A DNA stretch of 64,000 nucleotides from Alphaproteobacteria bacterium SO-S41 (lineage in GTDB: Bacteria > Pseudomonadota > Alphaproteobacteria > Micropepsales > Micropepsaceae). Numbering within the stretch: position 1 is the stretch's first letter; each line of letters starts with the position of its first letter. The notes under the pieces were generated by a model. The model was not told the origin of the DNA and did no database searches. It worked only from the letters and a program-made list of their open reading frames with translations. This document shows, in pieces, positions 62,974 through 64,000 of this stretch. The stretch covers positions 2,790,001 through 2,854,000 of the forward strand of contig AP024629.1 in assembly GCA_019670725.1 (NCBI GenBank), read 5' to 3'. A program made the position numbers and the translations under genes.

Positions 62974-64000
62974 ATGAGTGAGGGGGACGCGCCGCCCGCG
63001 GGGGGAATGCCCAGCTTTGAGACCCGCGGTCTCGAGGAGATGCCGGCATTAGCCCGCGCGACCGACTGGGCGGCGACACCGCTCGGCCCCATGGAAAGCT
63101 GGTCGCCCGGCCTCCGACTCGCCTTCGATATCGTGATGTCCTCCGGCTTCCCGATGGCGCTGCGCTGGGGGCCGGACTTCCTGCTCATCTACAACGACGC
63201 CTACCGCCCCATTCTCGGCGACAAGCACCCCGCCGCCTTCGCCCGTCCTTCGCGCGAGGTGTGGGCCGAGGTCTGGGCGGACATCGAAGCCGCTCATCAG
63301 GCGGTCTTCAGCGGCGCCACCAAGGCGCTCTACGCCGAAGACCTGCCGCTCCGCCTCAAGCGGCACGGCGGCCAATGGGACGAGGGCAATTTCACCTTCA
63401 GCTACAGCCCCATGCCCGACGCGACCGCGCCGAACGGCATCGGCGGCGTCCTCGTCACCGCCGTCGAAACCACCCGCCGCGTCACCGCTGAACGCGCGCT
63501 GGAATCCGAGCGCGCCTTCCTCACCAATCTCTTCCAGAACGCGCCCAGCTTCATGGCCGTGCTGCGTGGGCCCGAGCATCGCTTCGAACTCGCCAACGAC
63601 GCCTATCTCAGGCTGATCGGTAACCGCGACCTCGTGGGCAAGCCGATCCGCGAGGCTCTGCCCGACATCGAAGGCCAGGGCTTCTTTGAACTGCTCGACA
63701 GTGTCCGGGAAACCGGCCGCACCTTCACCGGCCGCGCGATCCGCGCGCTGATCCGCCGCAACGCCGGCGGGCAGCCGGAAGAGCGCTATGTCGATCTGAT
63801 GTACCAGCCCTTCGGCGCGCTCGGCGCCGCGGATGCCGGCATCTTCGTCGAAGGCTTCGACGTCACCGAACGCATCGTCGCGGAGACCGCGCTCCAGCGC
63901 CTCAACCAGTCGCTCGAGGCAGAGGTCGCCCAGCGCACGCATGAGCGCGATCGCGTCTGGCAGAACTCGCAGGACCTCTTCGTCGTCATCAACGCCGACG
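62974..64000 (+). CDS. PAS-domain sensor protein (3' end outside window)
   Basis: At least 342 residues are visible, starting at ATG 62974 (MSEGDAPPAGGMPSFETRG). Residues 20-170 form a first PAS-like sensor (ALARATDWAATPLGPMESWS, FLLIYNDAYRPILGDKHPAA). A second PAS is at about 180-310 (TNLFQNAPSFMAVLRGPEHR, ELANDAYLRLIGNRDLVGKP). Then comes a short coiled coil (LQRLNQSLEAEVAQRTHERD) and another PAS start (VWQNSQDLFVVINAD). Such proteins usually end in a histidine kinase; this cannot be seen. No membrane helix is present in the visible part. Confidence 0.85.
   Translation, partial: MSEGDAPPAGGMPSFETRGLEEMPALARATDWAATPLGPMESWSPGLRLAFDIVMSSGFPMALRWGPDFLLIYNDAYRPILGDKHPAAFARPSREVWAEVWADIEAAHQAVFSGATKALYAEDLPLRLKRHGGQWDEGNFTFSYSPMPDATAPNGIGGVLVTAVETTRRVTAERALESERAFLTNLFQNAPSFMAVLRGPEHRFELANDAYLRLIGNRDLVGKPIREALPDIEGQGFFELLDSVRETGRTFTGRAIRALIRRNAGGQPEERYVDLMYQPFGALGAADAGIFVEGFDVTERIVAETALQRLNQSLEAEVAQRTHERDRVWQNSQDLFVVINAD

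Noticed and set aside
1-64000. tRNA, rRNA, CRISPR, insertion sequence or prophage
   Set aside because: No cloverleaf with a CCA-end context, regularly spaced direct repeats, transposase motif or phage structural gene was seen in gaps or frames.

Overview
This window is a stretch of high-GC chromosome (roughly two thirds G+C by eye) from an alphaproteobacterium. The evidence is gene content and order: hdaA, ppk1 and ppx together, a DUF2066 protein next to purM-purN, pepA near holC, the run lptF-lptG-lptD-surA-pdxA-ksgA, and fabD-fabG-acpP-fabF-mltG-yicC-gmk. A finer placement (for example near Parvibaculum or the Micropepsaceae) would be a guess. I saw no tRNA, rRNA, CRISPR array, transposase or phage gene. 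Coding density is high, and no gene-free stretch exceeds 300 bases once starts are corrected. Most very long open frames antisense to real genes are high-GC artefacts.

Layout. 1-9.3 kb: accessory metabolism and uptake (a truncated unknown gene, a GST-like protein, a DUF423 membrane protein, an FAD oxidoreductase behind a palindromic operator candidate, an epoxide-hydrolase-like enzyme, a TAXI-type TRAP transporter, a lipoprotein). 9.3-16.8 kb: GNAT, outer-membrane protein, Bcr/CflA-type MFS exporter, aspS, rnd, one unrecognised protein and another GNAT. 16.7-23.2 kb: a minus-strand operon of DUF2066 protein, CDP-alcohol phosphatidyltransferase, hdaA, ppk1, ppx and GNAT. 23.3-26.3 kb: purM-purN, a 2H phosphoesterase, ndk. 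26.4-32 kb: an ABC-F ATPase, an orphan VapB-like antitoxin, a TPR protein, holC, pepA. 32.2-39.9 kb: an envelope block (lptF, lptG, lptD, surA) running into pdxA and ksgA. 40-42.4 kb: an alcohol dehydrogenase and two small secreted proteins. 42.5-50 kb: the fatty-acid synthesis cluster on the minus strand, with an acyl-CoA dehydrogenase inserted between fabG and acpP. 50-57.9 kb: a zinc-ribbon membrane protein, a secreted tandem beta-trefoil lectin, a beta-lactamase-fold hydrolase, a spermidine-synthase-like protein, nitroreductase, DUF3592, a possible Spo0M-like protein, a HAD hydrolase and two membrane proteins. 57.9-61.5 kb: a compact TetR-HlyD-ABC efflux operon with a perfect palindrome over its predicted promoter. 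61.7-64 kb: a PQQ-type sugar dehydrogenase and the start of a PAS sensor protein.

The most interesting signal is a set of twelve intergenic palindromic elements. Eleven start with GTCAT and end with ATGAC, and one has CTCAT/ATGAG. They fall into at least five sequence types. In types A and B the two halves are separate hairpins facing each other, and bases change in matched pairs within a single half. All lie between tandem or convergent genes, and none is in any of the seven divergent gaps. This looks like a REP/BIME-type population spread by a shared mechanism. Other points of note are a strong terminator-like hairpin that contains the start codon of the next gene, an antitoxin gene whose toxin is missing, and a probable leaderless, self-controlled efflux operon.
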